Notes under the pieces: generated by a model | What the model was told of the DNA's origin: nothing | What the model saw: only the letters and a program-made list of their open reading frames with translations | Database searches by the model: none | Translations under genes and position numbers: made by a program | Shown: positions 25,090-33,059 of the stretch, in pieces | Layout: every line of letters starts with the position of its first letter | Numbering within the stretch: position 1 is the stretch's first letter | Origin: Amycolatopsis endophytica | GTDB taxonomy: Bacteria > Actinomycetota > Actinomycetes > Mycobacteriales > Pseudonocardiaceae | Direction of reading: 5' to 3' | Length of the DNA stretch: 64,000 bases | Assembly: GCF_013410405.1 (NCBI RefSeq) | Contig: NZ_JACCFK010000001.1 | Span: forward strand, 3,224,001-3,288,000

Positions 25090-26918
25090 GAGTCGGAGCC
25101 CTCCTTGAGCCCGAGTGCTTCGGACAACGTCACTCCACCGTGGTAGCGGGGGAACAAGGTCTCGTGGTGCCGGCGCCGGGCCGGCTCCATCACCTCGTCG
25201 GCAGGCAGGTGCCAGAACATCTCCCGCGCGTGGACGGTCTCGTAGAACCCCGGCCGCGCGTGGCGGTCGACCACGACATTGACCACCGAGGTACGACCGG
25301 ATCGAAGGGACCGCTCGAGAGCTCCCTGCAACTCGGCGAGCTTCGTCACGAATTCCGTGTGACAGCCCAGAGGCGCGAACATCTGGTCGTAGCGCACGTC
25401 GGCGGTCAGGTTGAAGCCCTCGCGGGCCTTGGCTCCGAGGATGGAGTAGCCGGGCCCGTAGGCGTACTCCTCCATTCCACTGCCGTAAGCGCTGTTGTTG
25501 GAGACGACGAAGACAACGGGCAACTGGTAGCGGACAGCGGTTTCGATGTCGCCGCCGCCGAGTCCGACGCCGCCGTCCCCCAGCACCGACACCACCGGAC
25601 CGGCGTCCGACGCCATCGAAGCGCCCAGTGCCATGCCGACTCCGTGCCCGAACGCCGCCGACAGACCGGCATCCATGACGCGTCCGGATACCTTGGGCTG
25701 CAGGAACTCGGCCAGGAACCCGGAAGCGGTGAACGAGTCCAGGATGATCGGCACGTCGTCGGGCAACAGCCGGGACAGTTCGCTTGCGAAGGCCATGGGG
25801 TGGATGACCTCTCGGCCGAGAAGGTCGCGTACGCCGGCATCGCGCCGGGCTCGCCACCGCGCCACGTCTTCCCGGCAGGCGTCCGCCCACGGCAGGGACG
25901 GACGAGGCCGGCCGGCGGGCAGGTCCGCGGCCAGGAGGTTCATCTGGCGCAGGAATGTGGTCTGGTCGGCAGTGATCTCGACGAGGGTCCGGAGGTTCAC
26001 CGCGACGTCGGACGGATGGCGGCTGACTTGGATGAAACCGGCTGACGTCTTCCAGTCCCCGAAACCTTCCAGATAGCTCAGATGCATCCCCAGCAGCATG
26101 ACGACATCCGCATCGGCCAGCGCTTTTTTCCGCGCGGGCGCGGGGATCACCAGCGGATGGTCCTCGGGAACGGCACCCCGGCCGTGCCGTCGCAGGGACA
26201 GGGGCACCGAAAGCTTCTCGACCAGCTCACGCAGGCCGGCTCCTGCGTCGTCCCAATGCACACCGTCCCCCGCGATGATCAGCGGACGTTCCGCTTCGGA
26301 CAGTGCCTCGAAGGCGGAAGCCACCCCTTGCGGATCGCCCGCGACCGCAGGCGGTCGTCCCAGGTGCACGCCGGCTCCGGGCCAGCCGATCCGGGATTCG
26401 GGCGGAATCGGATGGTCATTGAACAGATCGTTGGGGAACTCGATCGCCACGGGTCCATAAGGGAAGGTCATTGCCTCTCGGAACGCCATGCGCACGTAGA
26501 GATCGGCCTGTTCCGGAACGGTGACGCGGCGGAACGACTTGGTGACCGAGGCGAGAACGGAGCGGGCGTCGGCCTCCTGCATCGTGGCCCGGCCCTCCTC
26601 GCGAACCTTGTGACCACCGAGCAGGAGCACAACAGGCGTGCGGTTGACATACGCCATGTGCATGGCCGTCACGGTGTTCGTCATGCCCGGCCCGGCCGTC
26701 GCGAAGCAGACACCAGGGCCACGCGTCGCGCGGGCGTACCCATCGGCGGCGTGCACGGCTGCCTGCTCGTGACGTACCTGGAGGACGTCGATTCCCGCGC
26801 GGTAGGCGAAGTCCTGAATGGATGCGATGTGTCCGCCGATGATGCCGAACATCGCGCGAACGCCTTCGCGCTGCAGCGCTTCCACGACCAGTTCGGCAGG
26901 CCACTGGCTTCTCGGCAT
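25086..26918 (-). CDS. Thiamine-diphosphate-dependent enzyme (2-hydroxyacyl-CoA lyase / acetolactate synthase superfamily)
   Basis: Protein of 610 residues with the three-domain ThDP architecture. The N-terminal Pyr domain has the activating Glu in VLQVRHEQAAVHAADGYARA and the GVCFATAGPGMTNTVTAMHM loop. A central Rossmann-like domain (about 190-330) follows, then the PP domain with GDGGVGLGGGDIETAVRY and SNNSAYG binding Mg-ThDP. The sequence is closer in feel to oxalyl-CoA decarboxylase, 2-hydroxyacyl-CoA lyase and cyclohexane-1,2-dione hydrolase relatives than to true acetolactate synthase. It is the first gene of a four-gene operon with acyl-CoA beta-oxidation enzymes, so a C-C cleaving lyase acting on a 2-hydroxyacyl-CoA or diketone is inferred. 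The exact reaction is unknown. Confidence 0.82.
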   Translation of the reverse strand: MPRSQWPAELVVEALQREGVRAMFGIIGGHIASIQDFAYRAGIDVLQVRHEQAAVHAADGYARATRGPGVCFATAGPGMTNTVTAMHMAYVNRTPVVLLLGGHKVREEGRATMQEADARSVLASVTKSFRRVTVPEQADLYVRMAFREAMTFPYGPVAIEFPNDLFNDHPIPPESRIGWPGAGVHLGRPPAVAGDPQGVASAFEALSEAERPLIIAGDGVHWDDAGAGLRELVEKLSVPLSLRRHGRGAVPEDHPLVIPAPARKKALADADVVMLLGMHLSYLEGFGDWKTSAGFIQVSRHPSDVAVNLRTLVEITADQTTFLRQMNLLAADLPAGRPRPSLPWADACREDVARWRARRDAGVRDLLGREVIHPMAFASELSRLLPDDVPIILDSFTASGFLAEFLQPKVSGRVMDAGLSAAFGHGVGMALGASMASDAGPVVSVLGDGGVGLGGGDIETAVRYQLPVVFVVSNNSAYGSGMEEYAYGPGYSILGAKAREGFNLTADVRYDQMFAPLGCHTEFVTKLAELQGALERSLRSGRTSVVNVVVDRHARPGFYETVHAREMFWHLPADEVMEPARRRHHETLFPRYHGGVTLSEALGLKEGSDS

Positions 26919-27075
26919 GGTCTTCGTCCTTCCGCCGCTTCGCGGTGTCGTCAGCCCCGCCCTGAGGGGTGTTCACCGTGCGAGAAGCCAGGCTGATCAG
27001 ACACCTGAAGATCGGAAGACCCTCTCAGTGCCTCGATCGAGCAATGACTTGCCAGCACCTCGTTCTGCCTCACAT

Positions 27076-27093
27076 ACTGACACGGCTATCACT
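27076..27093 (+). promoter_or_regulatory. Operator-like site 2, ACTGAC-N6-ATCACT
   Basis: ACTGACACGGCTATCACT lies in the 222-base divergent region between the ThDP operon and the plus-strand SDR operon, 48 bases before the SDR ATG. It shares ACTGAC and ATCA at identical spacing with sites at 20601 and 29600. It could control both operons at once. Confidence 0.5.
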
Positions 27094-27140
27094 AAGTGTC
27101 CAGACCTCGATGGATGGACGAGCCTGCCTGAGGAGTCCTC

Positions 27141-27926
27141 ATGTCCGATCTTCTGAACCTCGACGGAAAGGTGGCCCTCGTGACCGGGGCCGGCCAAGGC
27201 GTGGGGGCCCAGATCGCGCGGAACCTGGCGAACTGCGGTGCCGCCGTCGTGGTCAACGACTTCTACGGCGAGCGCGCAAAGGCGGTCGCCGTGGAGCTGA
27301 CCTCCGCGGGCGCTACCGCCGTGGACGTCGCCTCGGACGTGTCCGACTACAACGACGTCCAGCGAATGTTCACGACCGCCGAGGAACACTTCGGGCACGT
27401 CGACATCCTGGTGAACAACGCAGGCAACGCCGGGCCGTCCGAAAGCATCGTGGAAACCGTCCCGTTCTGGGAGACGTCGCCCGGCGACTGGGATCGATGG
27501 ATGAAGGTAAACTATTATGGGGTGCTCAACAGCACTCGCCTCGCACTGCCGGGCATGGTCGAGCGTCGATTCGGTCGGATCATCACGATCGTGTCGGACG
27601 CCGGCCGCGTCGGTGAACCGAACTTCGTCGTCTATTCCGGCGCGAAGGCCGGCGCGATGGGTTTGACACGTTCGGTGGCCAAGGCCGTCGGCCGCTACCA
27701 GATCACCGCCAACTCGATCGCCCTGGCGACGATCGAAACTCCGACCACCGCGCCCGTGATCCAGAACGAAGCGGTTCGCAAGGAGATGCTGAAGCACTAC
27801 ACCATCAGGCGGCTCGGGCAACCGGCCGACGCCGCCGGACTCGCACTTTTCCTGGCCAGCGACGCCGCTTCGTGGATCACCGGTCAGACGTACCCCGTCA
27901 ACGGTGGTTACTCGTTCTCCCTCTGA
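27141..27926 (+). CDS. Short-chain dehydrogenase (BadH-like, 2-hydroxycycloalkanecarboxyl-CoA dehydrogenase type)
   Basis: SDR of 261 residues with cofactor motif VALVTGAGQGVGAQIA, an acidic residue after beta2 (VVNDF) favouring NAD, LVNNAGNAG, catalytic Ser in IVSDAGRVGEPNFVVYSGAK with Tyr and Lys spaced YSGAK, and the C-terminal GQTYPVNGG. Ser-Tyr-Lys are all present, unlike the SDR at 32243. By overall character it resembles 2-hydroxycyclohexanecarboxyl-CoA dehydrogenase; that reading supports an alicyclic acid pathway but is not proven. ATG 27141 follows GAGGAG. A gap of 58 bases separates it from the alpha/beta hydrolase gene. Confidence 0.88.
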   Translation: MSDLLNLDGKVALVTGAGQGVGAQIARNLANCGAAVVVNDFYGERAKAVAVELTSAGATAVDVASDVSDYNDVQRMFTTAEEHFGHVDILVNNAGNAGPSESIVETVPFWETSPGDWDRWMKVNYYGVLNSTRLALPGMVERRFGRIITIVSDAGRVGEPNFVVYSGAKAGAMGLTRSVAKAVGRYQITANSIALATIETPTTAPVIQNEAVRKEMLKHYTIRRLGQPADAAGLALFLASDAASWITGQTYPVNGGYSFSL

Positions 27927-27984
27927 CCGGCCCACTCCCCACCCACGGACCCAGCTCGATCGACAACTATTCGAGGAGTCAACG

Positions 27985-28713
27985 ATGACGACATACGTAC
28001 TGGTGCATGGTGGCTGGCGCGGGGGGTGGGTCTACCAACCGCTCGCAACCATGCTCCGGGCTCGGGGCCACGTGGTCTACACGCCATCCCTTTCCGGGAG
28101 CGCGGAGCACAGCCACCGCCTGAATGGCGACATCACCTTGTCCACGCACGTCGAGGACCTCGTCAACCTGATCAAGTGGGAGCAGTTGGACGACATCGTC
28201 CTTGTCGGACATTCCTACGGCGGCATGGTGATCACCGGGGCGGCCGATCGGGAACGCCGGCATGTGCGAGGTCTGGTCTACCTCGATGCGGTCGTGCCTT
28301 CTCCCGGGAAGTCCATGGTGGAGGATTACCCGGCCTGGCGGACTGCCTTCGTCGAGGCGGCCTCGGGGAACCGGGGGCTTTACATGGATCCGCTCCCGGC
28401 CAGCTTTTTCGGCGTGCGGCCGGAGAACCAGAAATTGGTGGACGAACTCAGCACGCCGTTCCCCTTGGCCACGGCGATCGAGAAACTGGCCTTCTCGCCC
28501 GAGACCCTGGAGAACCTGCCGAAGACATTCGTCCTGGCCGAAGGGTGGGACGCCAATCCCTATGTGATCAACAAGGGGCTGGCGGAAGATCCCGCATGGT
28601 CGTTCCACACCGTGCCGGTCGGGCATGACCTCATGCTCGATGCGCCGGACCTCGTCGCCGACGTGTTGACGGGCCCGGGCGCGCGAACCACCTTGCTGCC
28701 CGCTCCGTCGTAG
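27985..28713 (+). CDS. Alpha/beta hydrolase (EstC/salicylate-esterase-like)
   Basis: Cytosolic hydrolase of 242 residues that begins directly with the first strand, TTYVLVHGGWRGGWVYQPLA, carrying the HGG oxyanion motif. The nucleophile elbow is VLVGHSYGGMVITG, and the catalytic His is in VPVGHDLMLDAP. This short form, with the methyl-salicylate-esterase pattern H-G-x-W-x-G-x-W, hydrolyses small esters or ketones. ATG 27985 has GAGGAG seven bases upstream; the longer frame runs from the upstream SDR. It probably acts in the same catabolic route, for example opening an ester or lactone. Confidence 0.85.
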   Translation: MTTYVLVHGGWRGGWVYQPLATMLRARGHVVYTPSLSGSAEHSHRLNGDITLSTHVEDLVNLIKWEQLDDIVLVGHSYGGMVITGAADRERRHVRGLVYLDAVVPSPGKSMVEDYPAWRTAFVEAASGNRGLYMDPLPASFFGVRPENQKLVDELSTPFPLATAIEKLAFSPETLENLPKTFVLAEGWDANPYVINKGLAEDPAWSFHTVPVGHDLMLDAPDLVADVLTGPGARTTLLPAPS

Positions 28714-28820
28714 GTGGCGCACCCGGACAGAAGGACTGGCATGGAGGGGCGGGTCGGGTTCGGTCCGCCTCTCCACGGTTGCTGCTCGCCGGGCCGCCGG
28801 GCAATACCGTTCGCGCGACA

Positions 28821-29450
28821 CTAGTTCGTCGCGAACATGTCGCGCAGCTTGTCGAGATCCGTTTCGGTGATCGGCTGCCCGATGGCTCGGCACCAGACGA
28901 CCGTCATGTGCAGCGCGGTGACGTCCGGGGAGGCGGGGAGACTCCCAGTCCGAGCGAAGTGCAGACCCATCGATGCCAGCAGGTCTGCCACCAGCTCGAT
29001 GTTCGGTGCGCGAGATGCGAGTCCGTCCGGGTGCTCCTGGAGACCACGCAGGATCGGCTCGACGTAGAGGCGCCGGAGCCTTGACCTCAATGGCGCCGCG
29101 TCCTCTTCGAGCGCCACCACCTCCTCGAGCAACGACCACAGGCCGCGATCCGGCGAGATCCGGGCGAGGAAGTCGCGAAGTCCCAACCAGATCGCATCGA
29201 CCTGGGGTGCGGCGCGCCAGATCTCACGAGCATGCCGCCGGGCCTCATCGGCCATGTCGTCGAGCAGGACCGAGACGAGATCTCGCTTGTTCTTGAAGTG
29301 CAGGTAGAACGTTCCGTGCGCCCGGTTCGCCCGGCGAGTGATCTGAGCGACCGAGGTGCGGGCGTAACCCACTTCCCGGAGCAGCGAGCTTCCCGCCTCC
29401 AAGAGTGCCCGGCGGGTCTCTTCGTTTCGTTCCTTCTGCGTACGCGGCAC
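28821..29450 (-). CDS. TetR-family regulator of the catabolic island (copy 2)
   Basis: Protein of 209 residues. Its HTH (ERNEETRRALLEAGSSLLRE, YARTSVAQITRRANRAHGTF, YLHFKNKRDLV) is closely related to the TetR at 21746. It diverges from the CoA-ligase operon, and the 226-base gap holds site 3 of the shared operator motif plus a perfect ATCAT-TTT-ATGAT palindrome at 29593-29605. It is thus the best-placed repressor for the ligase-amidohydrolase-SDR-ligase operon. The effector is unknown. Confidence 0.88.
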   Translation of the reverse strand: MPRTQKERNEETRRALLEAGSSLLREVGYARTSVAQITRRANRAHGTFYLHFKNKRDLVSVLLDDMADEARRHAREIWRAAPQVDAIWLGLRDFLARISPDRGLWSLLEEVVALEEDAAPLRSRLRRLYVEPILRGLQEHPDGLASRAPNIELVADLLASMGLHFARTGSLPASPDVTALHMTVVWCRAIGQPITETDLDKLRDMFATN

Positions 29451-29599
29451 CGTTCACTCTCCCCCGTTCGCCTGTGTCCGAAGGTTACCCGGCGAGTCCC
29501 ATCGAGCGGAGCCGTGGCCGGAGTTCAACGATCCCGCGCGTTCTCCTCCTCCCGGTCTTGACACGCACGCGACGTGTGGACATAGTCAGGTCATCATTT

Positions 29600-29617
29600 T
29601 ATGATACGCATGTCAGT
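29600..29617 (-). promoter_or_regulatory. Operator-like site 3, ACTGAC-N6-ATCATA (minus orientation)
   Basis: Read on the minus strand the site is ACTGACATGCGTATCATA. It overlaps the ATCATTTTATGAT palindrome (29593-29605) and lies 60 bases before the CoA ligase ATG and 150 bases before the divergent TetR start. Same 18-base layout as sites 1 and 2. Confidence 0.5.
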
Positions 29618-29676
29618 AAGTACCCTCGGCGTTCGACCGAGCCGGTGACCAGCAGGCATCTGCCGAAGGGACCCTC

Positions 29677-31359
29677 ATGGCCATCACCCGAGCGGACACG
29701 CTCCTCACACCAGAGTTGATCGAGAAATACACCGCCGCCGGCTACTGGACGGACACCACCCTCGCCGACATGTTCCGGCGCAACGCCCGCGAGCTCCCGG
29801 ACAAGATCGCGTATGTCGATGACCGGTCGGAGATCACGTGGGGCGCGCTGTGGCGCATCAGCGGCGAAGTCGCCTCCGGCCTGGCCCACCGGGGTGTCCG
29901 GCGCGGAGATGTCGTCGCGGTCCAGCTCCCGAACCGGCTCGAGTTCGTGTACGTGCTCGCCGCCGTGGTCCGCCTGGGCGCGGTGTTCTGCCAGTTCCCG
30001 CCGGACTATCGCGCCCGCGAGCTCGAGTTCATCCTCCGGTTCTCCGAAGCGCACACCTTGGTGGTGCCGGATCGGTTCCGCGCCTTCGACCACGTCGAAA
30101 TGATCGACGGGATCCGGTCCCGCCTCCCCGAACTGGTCAACACAGTCGTCGTGCCCACCGGTGAATCCCAGGCCGCTTTCGACAAGAGCACGTGGGCCAC
30201 GCTCGACCAGATCCGCGAGGATCCAGATCCCGCCGACCGCGCACCCGACCGGCCCAGCGGCGCGAACGACGTCATGCGCATCGCCTTCACCTCGGGAACC
30301 ACCGGAGAACCCAAGGCGGTGATGCACACCGCGAACACCACCCTGTTCACCATTCAGCGCGAGATCGACGAGCGGGGTGTCGACGGCGACTCCACCATTC
30401 TCGTGCTTCTGCCTGTCGGATTGAACGCCGGTTTCTTCGCGATCGTCGAGACCGCGATCGCGGGGGCCCGCGCCGTCCTCATGGAGAAGTTTCACCCGAC
30501 TGCCACACTGGACCTCGTGGAACGGTACGCGGTGACGACGTTCCTCGCCGCACCTACCGCCCTCATCGCGATCCTGGCCGAGGAAAGCCTCGGTGACCGG
30601 GATCTGTCGTCCTTGACCGTCGTGCAGACCGGCGGATCCTCGACACCCGGGAAAGTGCTCCAGGAGGCCAACGAACGGCTGGGCTGCCCGGTGGTCGACC
30701 TGTACGGCATGCTCGAATCCGGACTCACCTCGTGCACCTCGCAGGAAGAGTCCTATGAGGAATGGGTGGGCACGGTCGGACGACCCTATCCGTGGCAGCA
30801 CGTGCGCGTCCTCGACGCGGACGATGCGGATGTACCCACCGGGACCGAGGGCGAGATCGTGAAGACCGGCCCGACGATCATGGTTGGGTACTACCGCAAC
30901 CCGGAGAAGAACGCCGAGAGCTGGACCGCGGACGGGTGGTTCCGGTCCGGGGATCGAGGTTACCTCGATGCCGCGGGCAGGCTCACGATCTCGGGCCGGT
31001 CCAAGGACATGATCATCCACGGCGGCGCCAACATCTGGCCCCGAGAGATCGAGGAAGTGCTGGCCAAACACCCGGACGTCGCCGAGGTCGCGATGGTCGG
31101 CGTTCCCGACGACTACTTCGGCGAGAACGTGTGCGCCTGCGTCATACCCCGGCCCGGTACCGGCCTCACGCTGGAGGACGTCATCGCCTTCATGAAGAAC
31201 GACGTGGCCAAGTACAAGTTGCCCCAGCATCTCGAACTGTTCGAAGCCTTTCCCCTGGGACCGACGGGGAAGGTCCTCAAACGGGAACTCACCGAACAGG
31301 TCAAGACCCGCCGCACGGCGTCGGCCTCGGCAACCCATCAAGAAAGGTCTCCGCGTTGA
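29677..31359 (+). CDS. AMP-forming acyl-CoA ligase (AliA-like)
   Basis: ANL-superfamily ligase of 560 residues that activates a carboxylic acid to its CoA thioester through an acyl-adenylate. The P-loop is IAFTSGTTGEPKAVMH, A5 is VVDLYGMLESGLTS, A7 is GWFRSGDRGYLDAAGRLTIS and the A10 lysine is in GPTGKVLKRELTE. The N-terminus (TAAGYWTDTTLADMFRRNA) is like that of cyclohexanecarboxylate-CoA ligases. It leads a four-gene operon: the next gene starts at TTG overlapping this stop. The substrate is probably a cyclic or branched carboxylate, which is inference from cluster content. Confidence 0.92.
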   Translation: MAITRADTLLTPELIEKYTAAGYWTDTTLADMFRRNARELPDKIAYVDDRSEITWGALWRISGEVASGLAHRGVRRGDVVAVQLPNRLEFVYVLAAVVRLGAVFCQFPPDYRARELEFILRFSEAHTLVVPDRFRAFDHVEMIDGIRSRLPELVNTVVVPTGESQAAFDKSTWATLDQIREDPDPADRAPDRPSGANDVMRIAFTSGTTGEPKAVMHTANTTLFTIQREIDERGVDGDSTILVLLPVGLNAGFFAIVETAIAGARAVLMEKFHPTATLDLVERYAVTTFLAAPTALIAILAEESLGDRDLSSLTVVQTGGSSTPGKVLQEANERLGCPVVDLYGMLESGLTSCTSQEESYEEWVGTVGRPYPWQHVRVLDADDADVPTGTEGEIVKTGPTIMVGYYRNPEKNAESWTADGWFRSGDRGYLDAAGRLTISGRSKDMIIHGGANIWPREIEEVLAKHPDVAEVAMVGVPDDYFGENVCACVIPRPGTGLTLEDVIAFMKNDVAKYKLPQHLELFEAFPLGPTGKVLKRELTEQVKTRRTASASATHQERSPR

Positions 31360-32243
31360 GCGCAACCACGCCCCGGCTGATCGACTTCCACTCCCATTGG
31401 GGCACCGAGCGAGGCTGGAAAGGCAGTCCCTTCGAGAACGCCCAGAATCGGAAGGCGTTGCAGGGCTACTTCAAGTGGGAAATGAGCTTCGTCAGCGAGG
31501 AGGAGCAGGCCGCCCAGTTTCGTCAGGCCGGCGCCCGGGTGATGCTCGACCTCGCGTACACGTACAAGATGGATGTCGGCGCGGTGCGGGATCAGCACGA
31601 CTACGCGTTCGACTTCGCACGCACGCATCCCGACGTTGTTCTCGGCAACTGGATCGGCATTGATCCGTCGCGGCCGGAACACGTCAAGGAGTTCGAGCGC
31701 TGCCTGAGTGACGGGCCGGGGCTGGTCGGGCTGTCGGTCCACCCGTTCGCCCCGGCCGCCGGCCTACCGGACGGGCCGGCGTGGGAGGCCTGCCTGAATC
31801 TGTGCGTCGAGGCCCGTCGTCCGGTGTTGATGCTCGTGGGTACGACGGGACTGGGCGCCGGGACTCGTGGGGGCATGGGCATCACGCTCGAGGACTGCCA
31901 TCCCCGCTACGTCGACCGCATCGCGGCCCGCTATCCCGAGCTGAACGTGATCGCGGGCCGGGTGGCGTGGCCGTGGCAGTCGGAGATGATCGCCATCGCG
32001 CTGCACAAGGCGAATGTCTGGATGGAGCTACACGGGTGGTCTCCCCGCTACTTCTCCGACGAGCTCAAACGTGAGATCGGGAAGCGGCTGCGCAAGCGGG
32101 TGTTCTTCGGGGCCGACTACCCGATGCTCAGCCACGAACGACTCGCGGACGAATGGCGTGAGCAGGGCTTCGCCCCGGACGTTCTCGACGACGTCTTCCA
32201 CGGCAACGCGCAATCGTTCCTGGCCTCGATCGGAGTGGACTGA
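31356..32243 (+). CDS. Amidohydrolase-2 family metal-dependent hydrolase/decarboxylase
   Basis: TIM-barrel amidohydrolase of 295 residues related to ACMSD and resorcylate decarboxylases. The first-strand metal motif is IDFHSHWG, in place of the more common DxHxH. A strand-5-to-6 histidine (LSVHPFAP), then VIAGRVAWPW and the terminal metal Asp in VFFGADYPM are visible. The first codon is TTG 31356 overlapping the ligase TGA (TTGA), with AGAAAGG nine bases upstream. The last base of its stop is the first base of the next ATG. In the pathway it could decarboxylate or hydrolyse an intermediate. It lacks a signal peptide, so it is cytosolic. Confidence 0.85.
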   Translation: MSATTPRLIDFHSHWGTERGWKGSPFENAQNRKALQGYFKWEMSFVSEEEQAAQFRQAGARVMLDLAYTYKMDVGAVRDQHDYAFDFARTHPDVVLGNWIGIDPSRPEHVKEFERCLSDGPGLVGLSVHPFAPAAGLPDGPAWEACLNLCVEARRPVLMLVGTTGLGAGTRGGMGITLEDCHPRYVDRIAARYPELNVIAGRVAWPWQSEMIAIALHKANVWMELHGWSPRYFSDELKREIGKRLRKRVFFGADYPMLSHERLADEWREQGFAPDVLDDVFHGNAQSFLASIGVD

Positions 32244-33043
32244 TGGACCTGGGACTGACCGACAAGGTCGCCATTGTCGGCGGCGGCAGCGACGGCTTGG
32301 GATTCGCGATCGCAGATCGTCTCCTAAGCGAAGGTGCCCTCGTCACGATCTTCGCGAGACGCGCGGAGAAGATCTCGGACGCCGCGGGACGCCTTGCCGG
32401 TAAGTACGGCGAGGAACGGGTCCTGGGACTGGCCGCCGACTGTTCGGACGCCGCCGACCTCGACCGGGTCACGGCCTCGACGGTCGCCCGGTTCGGCCCA
32501 GCCGTGCACGTTCTGGTCACCAATGATGGCGGTCCGCCGATCGGCCGCATCGCAGAACTCACCGACGACACCTGGATGCGAGCGTTGGCACGCCACTTCT
32601 TCTACGTGGTGCGATCCGTGCGAACGACACTGCCGCACATGACGGCCGAAGGCGGCAGCATCCTGAACGTGGTCTCCGGCATCGTCGAGCGCCCGGCCAT
32701 CGGCATGGCAGCGTCCGTGGCGGTGTGGTCCGCGGTCATCGGTTACGCCAAGACCCTTGCCCTGGAGGTCGGGACGCACGACATCACCGTCAACACCCTG
32801 TTGTCCGGGTTCTTCGATACCCCCCTGTTGAGCAAGACGCTGGACAGACAGCCGGAGCTTTCGAAGGCTGGTCTCGGGATCGGGCTACCGATGGGACGGG
32901 TCGGCGAGCCTCGCGAATTCGCCGACCTGGCCGCGACGCTCGTGTCGCCGCACCTGAAGTTCGTCACCGGAGCCGTGGTCCCGATCGACGGCGGGGCCGG
33001 CATCGGGACGAGCGGGAGCTTGAACACCCCGTCCAGGTCCTGA
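32243..33043 (+). CDS. Atypical SDR lacking the catalytic Tyr-x3-Lys
   Basis: SDR fold of 266 residues. The cofactor loop is VAIVGGGSDGLGFAIADRLL, and the NAG equivalent is LVTNDGGPPIG. The catalytic Ser is present (ILNVVSGIVERPAIG), but where the canonical Y-x3-K should occur the sequence reads SVAVWSAVIGYAK, placing Ser and Trp at the Tyr and Lys positions. A known FabG-like subfamily with S-N-x-x-R at this place shares the property, so this may be a genuine divergent enzyme or a non-catalytic partner rather than a damaged one. C-terminal GAVVPIDGG is intact. Starts at ATG 32243, sharing one base with the previous stop. Confidence 0.85.
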   Translation: MDLGLTDKVAIVGGGSDGLGFAIADRLLSEGALVTIFARRAEKISDAAGRLAGKYGEERVLGLAADCSDAADLDRVTASTVARFGPAVHVLVTNDGGPPIGRIAELTDDTWMRALARHFFYVVRSVRTTLPHMTAEGGSILNVVSGIVERPAIGMAASVAVWSAVIGYAKTLALEVGTHDITVNTLLSGFFDTPLLSKTLDRQPELSKAGLGIGLPMGRVGEPREFADLAATLVSPHLKFVTGAVVPIDGGAGIGTSGSLNTPSRS

Positions 33044-33059
33044 CCGCAGGAGGCTTCGA

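Noticed and set aside
25086..26918. Biosynthetic acetolactate synthase (ilvB) for the ThDP enzyme
   Set aside because: No small subunit or ilvC neighbour, and the operon partners are acyl-CoA enzymes; a lyase or decarboxylase role is more likely.
28714..28820. A small gene between the alpha/beta hydrolase and the second TetR
   Set aside because: Only about 100 bases with no open frame carrying a start signal.
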